Assembly (NCBI GenBank): GCA_964036665.1
Contig: OZ038533.1
Location: 12,918,413-12,982,412, forward strand
Length of the DNA: 64,000 bases
From: Gordius sp. MW1
Taxonomy: Eukaryota; Nematomorpha; Gordioida; Gordea; Gordiidae
Direction: 5' to 3'
The position numbers and the translations under genes are program-made. How positions within the stretch are numbered: the stretch's first letter is position 1; the number at the start of each line of letters is the position of its first letter. Below the pieces are notes generated by a model. The model saw nothing but the letters and a program-made list of their open reading frames with translations. It did not search any database and was not told the DNA's origin. Shown here piece by piece: positions 49,189-60,857 of the stretch.

Positions 49189-49497
49189 TAGAGCCCTGCA
49201 TCGGCCCCCCTCAGACTTGGGACTGCCTAATGGACCAGTCCGACCCGAGGCCTGAAGCTAACCTAAATTTTTATAAATCGGGTGGAAAGGAGACTGGAGT
49301 TTAAAAGCTATATTAAGTAGGTACGAAGGTATTGGTTTGTATCGAGTTGGGTTTGTTTAAATCATTTATAAATGGTATCGCTTGAATTTAATCCGGACCG
49401 GGCAGATCTCAAACTTCCCCATCTATTTTATTGAATTTTGCCCGAACCAGCTATCTCGAGCCAGGCTCGGGCTTGAGGCGGCTCGTGCAGGGCCCTA
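49189..49497. mobile_element. hAT-like MITE with TAGAGCCCTGCA ends
   Basis: The left end TAGAGCCCTGCATCGGCCC and right end GGCTCGTGCAGGGCCCTA form an inverted repeat. The interior is GC-rich at both ends (GGCTCGGGC, CCCGAGGCC). Flanks do not give a clear 8-bp duplication. No transposase frame. Confidence 0.6.
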
Positions 49498-50101
49498 ACT
49501 ATAACCCATTTGTTATCGCAATGTATTTATAAGGCAGAAATAATTTCCAAGTATGATTTAAATTAAAATTAAAATCTTACGCCATCATTACAAAGTTGGA
49601 TAAAATAGGTCTTATTTCACTCAAAATTAATTAGACCTAATATAGCATATATTATATCCTATGATTATATCCTATGATGAGGGATTGACATAATTAGGTT
49701 ATATTAGCCATGGGCAGGGCATAATAAAATTATAGAGGAAAATTATCTTAAAAAGATCCTTAGGCTATGATTAAGGTGATAGATAACATATTGTTGGCCT
49801 ATTTGATTGTATATTTTATCAATTTTTATATGGAAACTCACATAAAAAAGAAATTGGTAATTTTCAATGCAGAGGCGTAGCGGGGGGGGGGACAATAACA
49901 ATATTAAGAAAATTAAAGTAATTATTTTGAAAATTTAATAGGGACGACTAGTTCCCCCATGCGATAATATTTTTAGCCCTGTTTTATAGAGAATAGCGAG
50001 ATGGGGTCGAGTAGATAAAAACTTAATAAATATAAGTCCCATTTTATATATAAAATTCTGATTTGATTTAAATAAATAAAAATCTTAGAATTAAGTTAAA
50101 T

Positions 50102-50251
50102 GAGAGACGGCCAAATATAAACGAAAGTATTAAGGGTTGTCCCTCTGGTCGCGAGCAAAAAAGCAACGTTCTCTTTAAAGTGCCTAAAGCGGGAAATCCG
50201 ATATTTGAAAAGTGGGGAAAAAACCCACATTTCCTACAGTCTAAAAAATAA
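50102..50251 (+). pseudogene. THAP-domain remnant
   Basis: The frame reads GCPSGREQKSNVLFKVPKAG then NPIFEKWGK and stops at TAA 50249-50251. The order C-x-SG...LFKVPK...KW is the first half of a THAP zinc finger (C2CH with the FP/FK-P-K and W positions). The second half (C-x2-H, AVPTIF) is not present, so this is a truncated copy, perhaps of a P-element-like transposase or a THAP gene. Confidence 0.5.
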
Positions 50252-51426
50252 ATTACTTTTAAAAATCATAATTTTTCATGATTTCTTTTTAGGGCGGACA
50301 TGGCCAAACAAGGGGCTAAAGGAAGGAGAGTTCCTTATATAATATATTGATAAAGTTATTTTCACCAATTCTACTAAGCATCATTTTACCGCCTCGACTT
50401 CAATTCCTGGCTACACCATTAAACCTAGTCTCCCATCCAATTAAAGCCGATCTAATAGAGTTGAAAACGGTCAAAGCCCCTGAAACTCTCATTCTCATAT
50501 AAGTTTTAACCCCATTTTTTGCCAGAATTTCAAATTTTGAAATAAGCCGACATTAAAAACTATTCGTTAGGAGCTGAATAAGTCTTTAAAACTCAGCTAA
50601 ATATTATAAATTTAAATAAATTAAATGTAATGATATTTAAAAAAAAATTCCGGCAGATTAGAAAACCATGTGACAGTAACCTCGAGTTTTTTGGACGATT
50701 CCGAAAAAAGGTTTCTTCCAACAAAATGCAACCTTAAGTAGGAAAAAAAAGTATACCATAACCTGGACAGATAACTTTTTCCTTTAAGTTGATGGCATGC
50801 ATGGCGTTCAAATTGGGCAAAGGTGAAATCTATGATATGGACTTGCCTCAAAACTTAACCTATTTTCTTATCTACAAAAACCACGTTTTAAAACCGTCGA
50901 TAATATGAAGTCGACAAATATTTTGGAGCAATTACTTGCCCATCCAATTACAAATTGATTATGTGTTTCATTTAAGCAGGACCAACAAATATTTGTAAAA
51001 CTCATTATCATCATTAGTATTGGATTATGCAGGATTTTTTGCTTAAATATAAAACTATATTATTACACATTCGAACGATAACAACGTAAAGGTGCTCAAT
51101 AAAACGACTTTAAAGAAAAACAAAACAAAATCAAGTTTTTGTTGTCATTTGTTGTTAGGCGCAATCCTTGTATATTAACATTTAGTAGATAGCCAATATA
51201 TATGGATGGGCAGAGTCAGGATTTGCACTGAAAAGGGATAATTGAGGAAATTTTATAATTTAACGATAAAAATTAAAACTTTTAAATTTAGAGAGGTTAT
51301 CTGTCGAACATTTTAAAAATATTTTAAAACAAATATTAAGGTATTATCGTCAAACTAATATCGATGAGTGTACAATTATTACCCCAATTAAGATTTAAAG
51401 TGAAAATGTATATAAATCTGCAATGG

Positions 51427-51582
51427 CGTATAAAAAAGGGTGGGAGCAGTCGACTCTGGCCATTTTTTTGTAATTTCGACTAAGCCTAGTGGTCGACTAA
51501 GAAAAATAGACCAAAAAATGTTTAGTCGACTAAAACCAAACCCAGACCAAACAAAACACAGCCGTTTCTACAACACCAATCT
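51427..51582. mobile_element. Diverged hAT-like MITE (8488-8571 family), right end best preserved
   Basis: GCCGTTTCTACAACACCAAT near 51580 and CCAGACCAAACAAAACACAG match the right arm. Several GTCGACTAA blocks are inside. The left end is poorly preserved. Confidence 0.5.
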
Positions 51583-51649
51583 GCAATATGTAATTAAGTT
51601 AAGAGCAATATTGCGAAACACTGGGAGCGTTTGAAAATAGCATCCAAGT

Positions 51650-54340
51650 GTAAAAAGATATACAAATAAATATGAATCTCGTTAAGATCTTAAAGAAGTG
51701 CTTCAGGAATTTTCATATTTAAACAAGCATTTGTCATATTATTATACTGTGTTGAGAGTTTAGATAAACTACTTCACCCCTTTTCAAAAGTGAAATAAAG
51801 AATGCAATGCACTATAATTTTGGCAAAAATGCTTTAAAAATAGTTCTGACATTGATTCAGGATATCCTCCCCCATCATATATTATATTTTGATCAAACAA
51901 ATAAATCTTTCTTCTATGCTGCAAACAATAAATTTAAGAATTTTCTTATGTGGAGAAAATATTGAATGTTAAAATTAAAATACTTTAAATCATATCCTTA
52001 ACAAATATATAAAATGATTGTGATTTCCTAGTAAGAGGGTACACATTAAATAAAAATAAAATTTTATGGTTAACCCTAATACAATTATATGGGTAGAGCT
52101 CTATGTTATACCTAAAGCAATTGCCTTAATAGAATAATTACATATTAAAAAACATATTATAGTTTCCTTACTTAAAAACATTTATAATATATATTTTTAT
52201 GCAGTTCTATTAAATACTTGAAAATAAATATAGCATAAACTCATCTAAAAACTTTATTAATCTTTTTATAATCAAATGTATACAAAATTTTATAGGCAAA
52301 CACCAGCCATTAATATTTAGATTACATTAGCAAAATTTTTCTCTTAGAGTAAATAATAAAGAATAGACTCTTAGAAGTATTTAATAGTACTTCCAAAAAA
52401 TTTTGCGGTACTTATGCCAAATAAGATGTAAAAATATAATAAAAGTTCATTTAAAAATAATCACTATATATATAAAAATCAAACTTTGTCAAGCTTTTTG
52501 ATAGAGATAGGGTTTGGAAGAGAGTGATCTCTGACATAACGTTCACAATCTAATAAAATATTATTATTTTAATTTAGCACATTTAAAATAAAATATAAAT
52601 ATGACTATACAAACAAAATTTAGATAGAATCGACCTGAATAAGTGTGAGTAAAGCTTGAAGTATTTGAAGTTTTATTAAAGCATAGATATCGAGATTGCA
52701 AAAGGCGATGCCAAAACTTTTTGCATTTACCTTTTTTTGCCATTACAAATGCAATTTTTTATCAAACATAAATCAGCTGTAAGTGTCTTTTGTCACTTCC
52801 ATAGACTAATAATAAACACAGATTCCAGTCGAAAAGACAAAGCTGTAAAAGGCAAAGTAAATGTACGTATCACACTATATATTAAAAATATCATATGATT
52901 TTATTAAGTATGAACAATAAAACTATTAAAAAGGTATACATTTATATTTTATTATTATATTAGTTAAAATAAATATAATAAATTTGCTATGTGTACTATT
53001 GTATATAATTATTTAAGTTAACATTATAGATTATTGTTAAAATCGCAAAAACACGTTCATAATATTACGATATTCTATCATGCTATAGTTTATGAAGTAA
53101 TAGTATGTTATCTTGTTCCATTCCTTAGTTAAAAAAGGTAAGAGGAGCCTTTTAATGTAAAGCACAATGCCATGGAAAAAAGTGGTGGAAGCCAACTTTT
53201 TTCACTAAGCATTGATTAATAGATTGCTCACTAGACTACTCTGCCTTATAAAAGCACGTCTGCTATTTATAAAACAAATAAATTTTAACATTTTTATTAT
53301 TTTAAGACTAAATATACATAATATAATTTAAAAGCATTATTTAATTAGAAATTGTTAGAAGCTAATCGCACAATCTTAGGAAATAGTTTTAAAAAACATT
53401 ACTTGAATAAAACAATTGATAAACCTTCACTAGCAAATACTTTTTTTACATTCATAATTTTTTTTATTGTGAAATAGAGGTTTATTTCCTAATAATATAT
53501 AAATTTAGAAAAAAAATTTGAATGAATAATATTGTTAATTGAAACTACAAATTAGCATAAATAAAATGTTATTGATTTAAAATAAGATATCTTTAGTTAA
53601 TTTATGCAAATACATTTTAAAGTTTTATTTGAAACATTAAAATTCAAGGTATTTGACTATAACATTGGATTTATATACAAGAATCACACCTGTTTAACAT
53701 ATCTAATGGTCAATTGTCCACCCCTACCTTCTATATTAACTCATTCCAATCAGCTAAACTTAGATCTTCCCTCTTTCTCACTTACTCTTTAAGTTAGCTA
53801 ATATACTCCTTTAAATGAATTGCATATTTTAAATAACAATGACATTATGTTCAAAACAACTACCTTAAGGCTATAAAATTATTAATGGCACATTAAATTT
53901 ATACATGGTTTTTAACAGTATTAAATAGAAAAGGTTAATTAACAATAAAATATAAAAAATGGGCAAAATCATTATTCATGTTAATTTGCCATCTTTTTTT
54001 TCTGACTGACGAGCCAAGTATAGGTTTAAACTACAATACTGATTTTGATTAAAAACAATAAACATTTGGTCAAAAATTTTAATTTTCACAAGGCTCTTTA
54101 TTAATGAATCAAATAAGTTATGCTAAAATTAATCATTTCATATTTTCTGTTCCTGTAACAGACTTATTTTCCTTGATTAATATGTACCATATTAATATTC
54201 ATCATTTTTTGTAGGGCTCATAGTTGCTAATAAAACAATGAGTATTTACAAAATATAAAATAAGTTACAATGGTCTGTTCCTTGTACGCTGTGGCAAGCA
54301 TCTAACATAAGTTGTGCATCATTTAGAGAACTTTAAAGAT
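51650..54340. other. Long AT-rich stretch without a supported gene
   Basis: Both strands were read. Only short A/T-biased frames were found. No repeat family with clear boundaries was recognised. Confidence 0.45.
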
Positions 54341-54374
54341 GTTTTTAAACATTCAAAAAAATAACTTTGGGGCA

Positions 54375-54850
54375 TATGCATACTGGCTGGCACAGATATA
54401 TTAGAGGCCCAAACCTCGCCTCACACAATCAATATAAATCTAATATAAAGTTACATAAGGGAGTATATATCTGGGATTGCACAGGTATATTAGAGGTAAA
54501 AACATCACCTAATACAGCAATCAATATAATTATGACATAAAGTTACTTGACAACATTCTACTATTTTTGAGCATTGATCTAAAATTATCAATAGGACTAC
54601 AAAGATTTATAATGTGATTAAATTGACAAAAAATTACTTTGAATATTTGACCAATTTGCATAATATTTACTTGGAATGGATGAGATATATGAGGTGAAAT
54701 GGGATGCCAAGATTGAACTATTAGCATCTTCACTTGTTTGATGTGGTATTTGTATTTACAACTATAAAATTTAAACCAATGTGCATAATATTTACTTGAA
54801 ATGGATGAGATATATGAGGTGGAATGGGATGCCAAGATTGAACTATTAGC
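54375..54850. repeat. Two pairs of direct repeats
   Basis: TTACTTGGAATGGATGAGAT, then ATATGAGGTGAAATGGGATG, at 54668-54725 repeats with few changes at 54790-54850. ACAGATATATTAGAGG (54394) and ACAGGTATATTAGAGG (54481) form a second pair. The segment lies just downstream of the minus-strand FLYWCH segment and may be non-coding remains of the same element. Confidence 0.6.
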
Positions 54851-54853
54851 ATA

Positions 54854-55084
54854 TTAACGAATATTAGAGATGTCATTCAATATACTTTGATGTGGTATAT
54901 TGAGATGCTCTTTGGTCACCAAAAATGAATTTGCATATTTTATAGCCCTCCCAGGACATTTTTTATTTTTACAACGCAGGTAAATTTGAGAATTTTTTCC
55001 TGTTTTATATTTGGTGTAATGATAATTATTAAAACTATAAATAGGTTGATTTTTTTCACTTCGACGCAAAATGTGGAAAGCTAG
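54854..55084 (-). CDS. FLYWCH-type zinc finger exon or fragment
   Basis: The minus-strand frame includes LRRSEKNQPIYSFNNYHYTK, then YLRCKNKKCPGRAIKYANSF and a terminal HLNIPH, and stops at TAA 54854. A FLYWCH finger needs F/Y--Y-(L/W)-C-x4-C-(RA)...H-x-H; here C-KNKK-C-PGRA is present, but the last pair is H-x4-H. No ATG opens the frame (the first codons follow a TTTCTAG acceptor-like site), so this is an internal exon or a broken copy. It is head to head with the MULE gene at 55261 but much diverged from that gene's own FLYWCH finger. Confidence 0.5.
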   Translation of the reverse strand, partial: LAFHILRRSEKNQPIYSFNNYHYTKYKTGKNSQIYLRCKNKKCPGRAIKYANSFLVTKEHLNIPHQSILNDISNIR

Positions 55085-55260
55085 AAATACGGAAAACTAA
55101 TCAAATTCATTGGCAATTTCGCAGGATATGTGACATAACAACTAATATTATTAACGCTAAATCATACCAATTTCGAATTTTAATTATTAAAATTTAGTTA
55201 CAATCTAGACTAATTATTGTATCTTTCATTTTAAGATTTTACTATATATCAATCCTAATT

Positions 55261-58200
55261 ATGAATAGGAGTGAGCAATTTTTTTTTGAAACTTCTGGAA
55301 AGAGGCCTATAAGTAATATAATTTACTTTTTAAAATCATTGAATTATAAATATCTTTTAGGTCTTCCAACTAATCAAAGTGCCAATGTTGCCCAGCCTAT
55401 AATTCAGACTAGGCCTAACTTAAGATCTGGTAAATATTTTTTTACACTATATATTTTTAGGTTATAATCAAAGTCCCAATGTTGCCCAGCCTATGATTTT
55501 AACTAGGCCTAACTTACCATCTGGTAAATATTTTTTTACACTATATATTTTTAGGTTTTAATCAAAGTCCCAATGTTGCCCAGCCTATGATTTTAACTAG
55601 GCCTAACTTAAGATCTGGTAAATATTTTTTTACACTTTATATTTTTAGGTTATAATCAAAGTCCCAATGTTGCCCAGCCTATAATTTTAACTAGGCCTAA
55701 CTTAAGATCTGGTAAATATTTTTTTACACTATATATTTTTAGGTTATAATCAAAGTCCCAATGTTGCCCAGCCTATGATTTTAACTAGGCCTAACTTAAG
55801 ATCTGGTAAATATTTTTTTACACTATATATTTTTAGGTTATAATCAAAGTCCCAATGTTGCCCAGCCTATAATTTTAACTAGGCCTAACTTAAGATCTGG
55901 TAAATATTTTTTTACACTATATATTTTTAGGTTATAATCAAAGTCCCAATGTTGCCCAGCCTATAATTTTAACTAGGCCTAACTTAAGATCTGGTAAATA
56001 TTTTTTTACACTATATATTTTTAGGTTATAATCAAAGTCCCAATGTTGCCCAGCCTATGATTTTAACTAGGCCTAACTTACCATCTGGTAAATATTTTTT
56101 TACACTATATATTTTTAGGTTATAATCAAAGTCCCAATGTTGCCCAGCCTATGATTTTAACTAGGCCTAACTTACCATCTGGTAAATATTTTTTTACACT
56201 ATATATTTTTAGGTTATAATCAAAGTCCCAATGTTGCCCAGCCTATGATTTTAACTAGGCCTAACTTAAGATCTGGTAAATATTTTTTTACACTATATAT
56301 TTTTAGGTTTTAATCAAAGTCCCAATGTTGCCCAGCCTATGATTTTAACTAGGCCTAACTTAAGATCTGGTAAATATTTTTTTACACTATATATTTTTAG
56401 GTTTTAATCAAAGTCCCAATGTTGCCCAGCCTATGATTTTAACTAGGCCTAACTTAAGATCTGGTAAATATTTTTTTACACTATATATTTTTAGGTTATA
56501 ATCAAAGTCCCAATGTTGCCCAGCCTATGATTTTAACTAGGCCTAACTTAAGATCTGGTAAATATTTTTTTACACTATATATTTTTAGGTTATAATCAAA
56601 GTCCCAACGTTGCCCAGCCTATGATTTTAACTAGGCCTAACTTAAGATCTGGTAAATATTTTTTTACACTATATATTTTTAGGTTTTAATCAAAGTCCCA
56701 ATGTTGCCCAGCCTATAATTTTAACTAGGCCTAACTTACCACCTGGTAAATAATTTTTATTTTATACATTTAAAATTCATTAGGTCTACCTTCCAGCCTA
56801 GTTCCGGTGTCTCTCCCTTCAAGTAATAAAACAACATATACGTTTGCGAAAAATATTTGTTGCTTGACATAATAATGTTTTTAACAAATTTCGATTTAGA
56901 TGGTGCCTTAGTAGAGGATGCCTTGCTCCTCGTAGAAACCACAAATCAAATGAGCAGAGGTATGTTTTATTTAAAACTTCTATAATTATTCTAGTGGGCC
57001 CGGAATATCTCACGTCCCAGAAAGGGGGATTAATTTTGTATTACCAATCCCACTTATATCTAACGAGCAAGAAGACACCTCAAAAGGTATACTTTAAATG
57101 TAGAAACGATTCTTGCCCTGCAACAGCTTCGGAGTCTCATGGTCAAATAGTAACCAGACATCGTCATAACCATGAGCCTCCGAGGGAGGAATATGAGGCC
57201 TTGGTGACAAGGCGGGAGCTCAAAAATGCTGTGGCTGCGAATCCGACTATGAAATTTAGTCGGGTTTATAATCAGACTTTGAGCTCCCGACTCCGCAACG
57301 TTCCCGATTTGCGGGATTTTCCTATGGCCCTTCCATCTTTCAAGGCCGTAAAGGATTCGATGAAGAGGTCGGTTGCGGATAGGCAAACGATCCCCAAGGA
57401 TAGAAGTCAGATTCGCCTGACTGACGCGCAGAGTCTAACTCCCAATAATGAGCAATTCCTCTTATGGAATGACAATAATGAGTTGCTTATTTTTGGGACG
57501 CCTTCGCTCTTAAAGGTCCTGTGCGACGTGGCTTCTATCTATATGGATGGAACATTTAAAGTATGCCCCAAGTTGTATTATCAAGTAAATAATAGTATGT
57601 ATTACTCAATATATATATATATATGACTTTAGCTCTACACCATCCATGCATACTACAAAAACCATATGGTCCCTGTAGTATATGTTTTTATGGCTGATAG
57701 GAAGCGTGAAACATATCGCAGGGTGTTTGATCGGCTTAAAAATATATGTGTTGGTTTTAATTTACGGTTAAACCCAACCTATATTCAAATCGATTTTGAG
57801 CGGGCTGCGAAAGGCGCTCTTCAAATATGTTTTCCCCATGCGACGATAAAAGGTAATCATATTATAATTAATTTAATTTTTTTATTTTTAGGGTGTCTCT
57901 TTCACTTTGCCAAAGCCATGCTAAGGAGGATCGAGAGACTTGAATTTAGGGCGGAATATTCGAGGGATCCCCTTATACGGAAGATGGTACGGCGTGTGTC
58001 CGGATATCCATTTTTGCGACGCGAGGACGTCGACTTCGTTTACACAACGTGTTGGGAAGACCCTATTGTCTCCCAACACCCAAAACTTCGCGCGTTTTAT
58101 GAATATGTTTTTAAAACCTGGGTGCGCCCCTCTGCCACATTTCCTTATGAAATGTGGCAGAGGTATGAGGCTGTTGGTCCCAGGACTAACAATCACCTTG

Positions 58201-58586
58201 AGGGCTATCATAATGCCCTTAAGGTCCTCATGGGTCAGGCCCACCCAGATATATATACATGTATATCCTTTATTATTGAAAATAATGCCAAAACCGAGAT
58301 CAATCTCATACAGATTGATCTCGGTAAGGTTCTATATAATACTAATAGACGCGTACGCTCAAAAAATCTACATATACGCACGCTTATAAATTTATACGCG
58401 GATTCTTCGCGTAATTACGACGTTTTTAATTATATTGATAACATTACCAAATCCTTATCATATAACTTTAATTCGCGTAATTGGAATTTTATTCATACTC
58501 CAAATTCGCGTTTTTATAATGACTCGACGGATGTAAATAATATACAAGAAAGAGTCACTAGTGACTTCACTAGTGACTCCGAATAA
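55261..58586 (+). CDS. FLYWCH + MULE transposase gene, 21 exons, 868 aa, with a 14-exon tandem array
   Basis: Exons: 55261-55312, 55361-55429, fourteen 63-nt exons from 55461 every 94 bp to 56683-56745, then 56784-56822, 56900-56959, 56995-57584, 57633-57852, 57892-58586. The sum is 2607 nt, an unbroken 868-aa frame. Residues 1-367 are mostly repeats of NQSPNVAQPMILTRPNLRS. A FLYWCH finger follows (YFKCRNDSCPATA, HRHNH). The MULE transposase has D552 (YMDGTF), D618 (QIDFE) and E741 (NHLEGY), the expected catalytic triad, so the protein could bind DNA and cut and paste it. All introns are phase 1 except the one after residue 564. Intron sizes are 31-77 nt. AATAAA at 58582-58587 overlaps the stop. 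I see no terminal inverted repeats around it, so it could be an autonomous element with unseen ends or a domesticated gene. Confidence 0.85.
55430..56783 (+). repeat. Tandem exon-intron array, 94-bp unit
   Basis: Each unit is a 63-nt exon plus a 31-nt intron that starts GTAAATATTTTTTTACAC and ends TATATTTTTAG. Fourteen exon copies differ at few positions: TTATAA/TTTTAA near the start, ATGATT/ATAATT, and TTAAGATCTG/TTACCATCTG at the end. None changes length or the splice dinucleotides. If left unspliced, each unit hits TAA at once. The closing intron (56746-56783, 38 nt) is diverged. Confidence 0.9.
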
Positions 58587-58675
58587 AAATACTTTTTCAT
58601 TTTTTTTGAGGGATACCTTAAAAGTCTCAGCCATACGGCGTTTGCTGAGCTTAGACATACGTTTAAAATCTATTA

Positions 58676-58681
58676 ATAAAG
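58676..58681 (+). terminator. Second polyadenylation signal
   Basis: AATAAA lies 90 bases after the MULE gene stop, in addition to the one overlapping the stop. Confidence 0.4.
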
Positions 58682-58789
58682 CACCTTATGTGGGTTGGTA
58701 AGTATTATATTTCTCCTCAAAAAGTGCTAATATTGAGTTGTGTATTCATCCTTTTGTATATGTAATCTAGGTGATAAAGGAGATAAATG

Positions 58790-59465
58790 AGTAGTGATTC
58801 GGAAAACCCAAGAAAATCTCGGAGATGAGAATTTTAACTCGAGACGAGATGGAACGAGATTTTATAGTAGGGATCTCGACTTTAAATTTTCTTTATTGGC
58901 CATCATAATTATTTATATTTACTAAATTAAGTTTATATTTCGTTTTTATGATCTAATATAATTGGGATTTCTCTATTTAGATATTGTACACACCAAAGTT
59001 ATATTAGATTTATAGCCCCTGTAGTATATTTATATGCTGAATAAGATATTAATTTTAATTGATTTTCCTACTTTTCTTATTTTATCTTAATCTTTGTCGA
59101 ATCATCCTTTAAAGCAGTAAAAATGACTGATAGCAATACTTCAGGTCTCCAACGACATCTTAAACGTTACCATCATAAGGATTACTATAACCTTTACCCT
59201 ACTTTTTAAAAAATCTAAGCATTTAACACTATTATATATCAAACTTATTCTTCAAAAATGATTTAAGAATAATATATATTATGTAATTAGTTGATTAACA
59301 AATATAATTATCCCAATTTTGCAGCAATGGCTAGTGATTTTCAGAGCACTCCGGCCTGCCGAAAGATTGTTCTCGAAGGCGTCTCTGACTATTCGAAAAC
59401 ATCGTAATAGATTAACTCATGAATCTGCCAGGAGCTTGCTATGCCTAAATCATGGCACACCTTAA
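58790..59465 (+). pseudogene. Internally deleted hAT transposase (BED finger end + dimerisation domain)
   Basis: 59117-59209 reads TDSNTSGLQRHLKRYHH, the second half of a BED zinc finger. 59325-59465, after a TTTTGCAG acceptor-like site, reads LRPAERLFSKASLTIRKHRN then LTHESARSLLCLNHG and a stop. This is the C-terminal hAT dimerisation signature (ERLFS-AG/S...RN-L--E----L--LN). The catalytic centre between is missing. Left flank 58840-58910 carries the GAGACGAGAT...GGATCTCG...TTATTGGCCATCAT motif shared with 22930-23110. It cannot encode an active transposase but could compete or be mobilised. Confidence 0.7.
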
Positions 59466-59599
59466 CAATTTTCAACCTATCGCATTCATAACATTTTGGG
59501 TCAAAATGTGGGCTTGGCAGATGCATTCAAATTCACTGAAGTCTTTGCAAAGTGCTGCAATTTATCAATAAATTAAAATATATGAACAAAGGTTTGATT

Positions 59600-60850
59600 A
59601 GTAGATAATTATTTTATGAAAAAAATTAATAAACAATGGATTAACTAAATACTTTGTTATGTATAATGGGATGTCACACTATAATAGAATTATCAAATAT
59701 TGAACATAGATATAAAGGGTTTACTTATTTTTTAGGTATATTGTCATAGAAACCACAAAGGTGCGTATGTATAGTCATTATATATATTAGTAATTAGTTG
59801 TACACATTACAAATATTACACTTTATATATTTAAATTTATTGAATGTTTGTTTATATTCATTTAACACCCGTATTATATATAATCATATACATATGCATG
59901 AGATTAAGGACGTGACATTTTATTTACTTAATTATATTATATTTTTAAACTTATTTGTATTTATTAATCAATTTAAATATTTTGTATAATAATTAAATAT
60001 GACTTGTTTTATAATAGATCTATTAAATTGTATGATATTAAGTAGATATAATGCATTTCGAATATATATGTATACAAGTATATGCATAGTACATAAATAT
60101 TAATAATACAATATAGATATGTATATATAAGTATAAATATATATCGTGCCTATATGTACAAGTATAAATATATAATGAATAATTATCAAATATATGTACA
60201 TATGTAAGTATAAATATATAGTATTACAATGTATTTTACTTATAATAAATATAGTTTCAAACTTTTATAGCTATTATTAACATATATATATCTTTAATAT
60301 TATTATTTATATTATGAATACGTATGTATATCTATAATTATTCACATATATTGTATTTATATAATTGTAAATGTATATATGTAGTGCATATATACTTTTG
60401 AATACATAGATGGCTGTAAATATATGTAATAACGATATAATTATGGTATATTATAATGTATGTAATATACAGCACATATTTATATATATAATATATTATA
60501 TATATTGTATATATTTATTTATGTAATTAACTCTTTTTAATTTGATATTTTAGATCAATATCTTGTTTGTAAGTACTTTCGTTTTAAAAACTTTGCCTTT
60601 ACAAACGAAACGATAAACACAGCTGTTTTTCTGTATCTGAATAGCTTACGCTAAATTCAGCCAATTTTAACGCTTCGTCCGCCATTTTAAAATAGGAAAG
60701 TATATCAAGTAATATATCCATTAGGAATACGTCATCTAAGCTACGTCCCCCTTTTTATAATTAACTACCACCAGCCATTTTTCAAGTTAGTTACGTTTAA
60801 TTAGATTTTCTCATTATATTTAACAATAATTTATCCCCATGTTTTACATA
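59600..60850. other. Very AT-rich stretch with TATA-type microsatellite character
   Basis: From about 59780 to 60530 the sequence is dominated by ATATAT/GTATAT runs. No gene seen. Near 60540-60850 it becomes mixed and leads into the THAP gene. Confidence 0.5.
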
Positions 60851-60857
60851 TAAATAG

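Noticed and set aside
50621..50851. Possible upstream exon of the SOCS gene
   Set aside because: The minus-strand frame has some balanced codons, but no splice pair or homology supports it.
54530..54835. 101-codon minus-strand open frame
   Set aside because: It is made of two direct repeats of non-coding appearance and has no domain or splice link.
55461..56745. Plain satellite or minisatellite
   Set aside because: Every unit preserves GT/AG sites and a 63-nt in-frame exon, and the spliced frame continues into a transposase, so a gene reading is better.
57060..57386. Minus-strand frame opposite the FLYWCH exon
   Set aside because: Antisense shadow of the MULE gene; the plus strand carries the domains.
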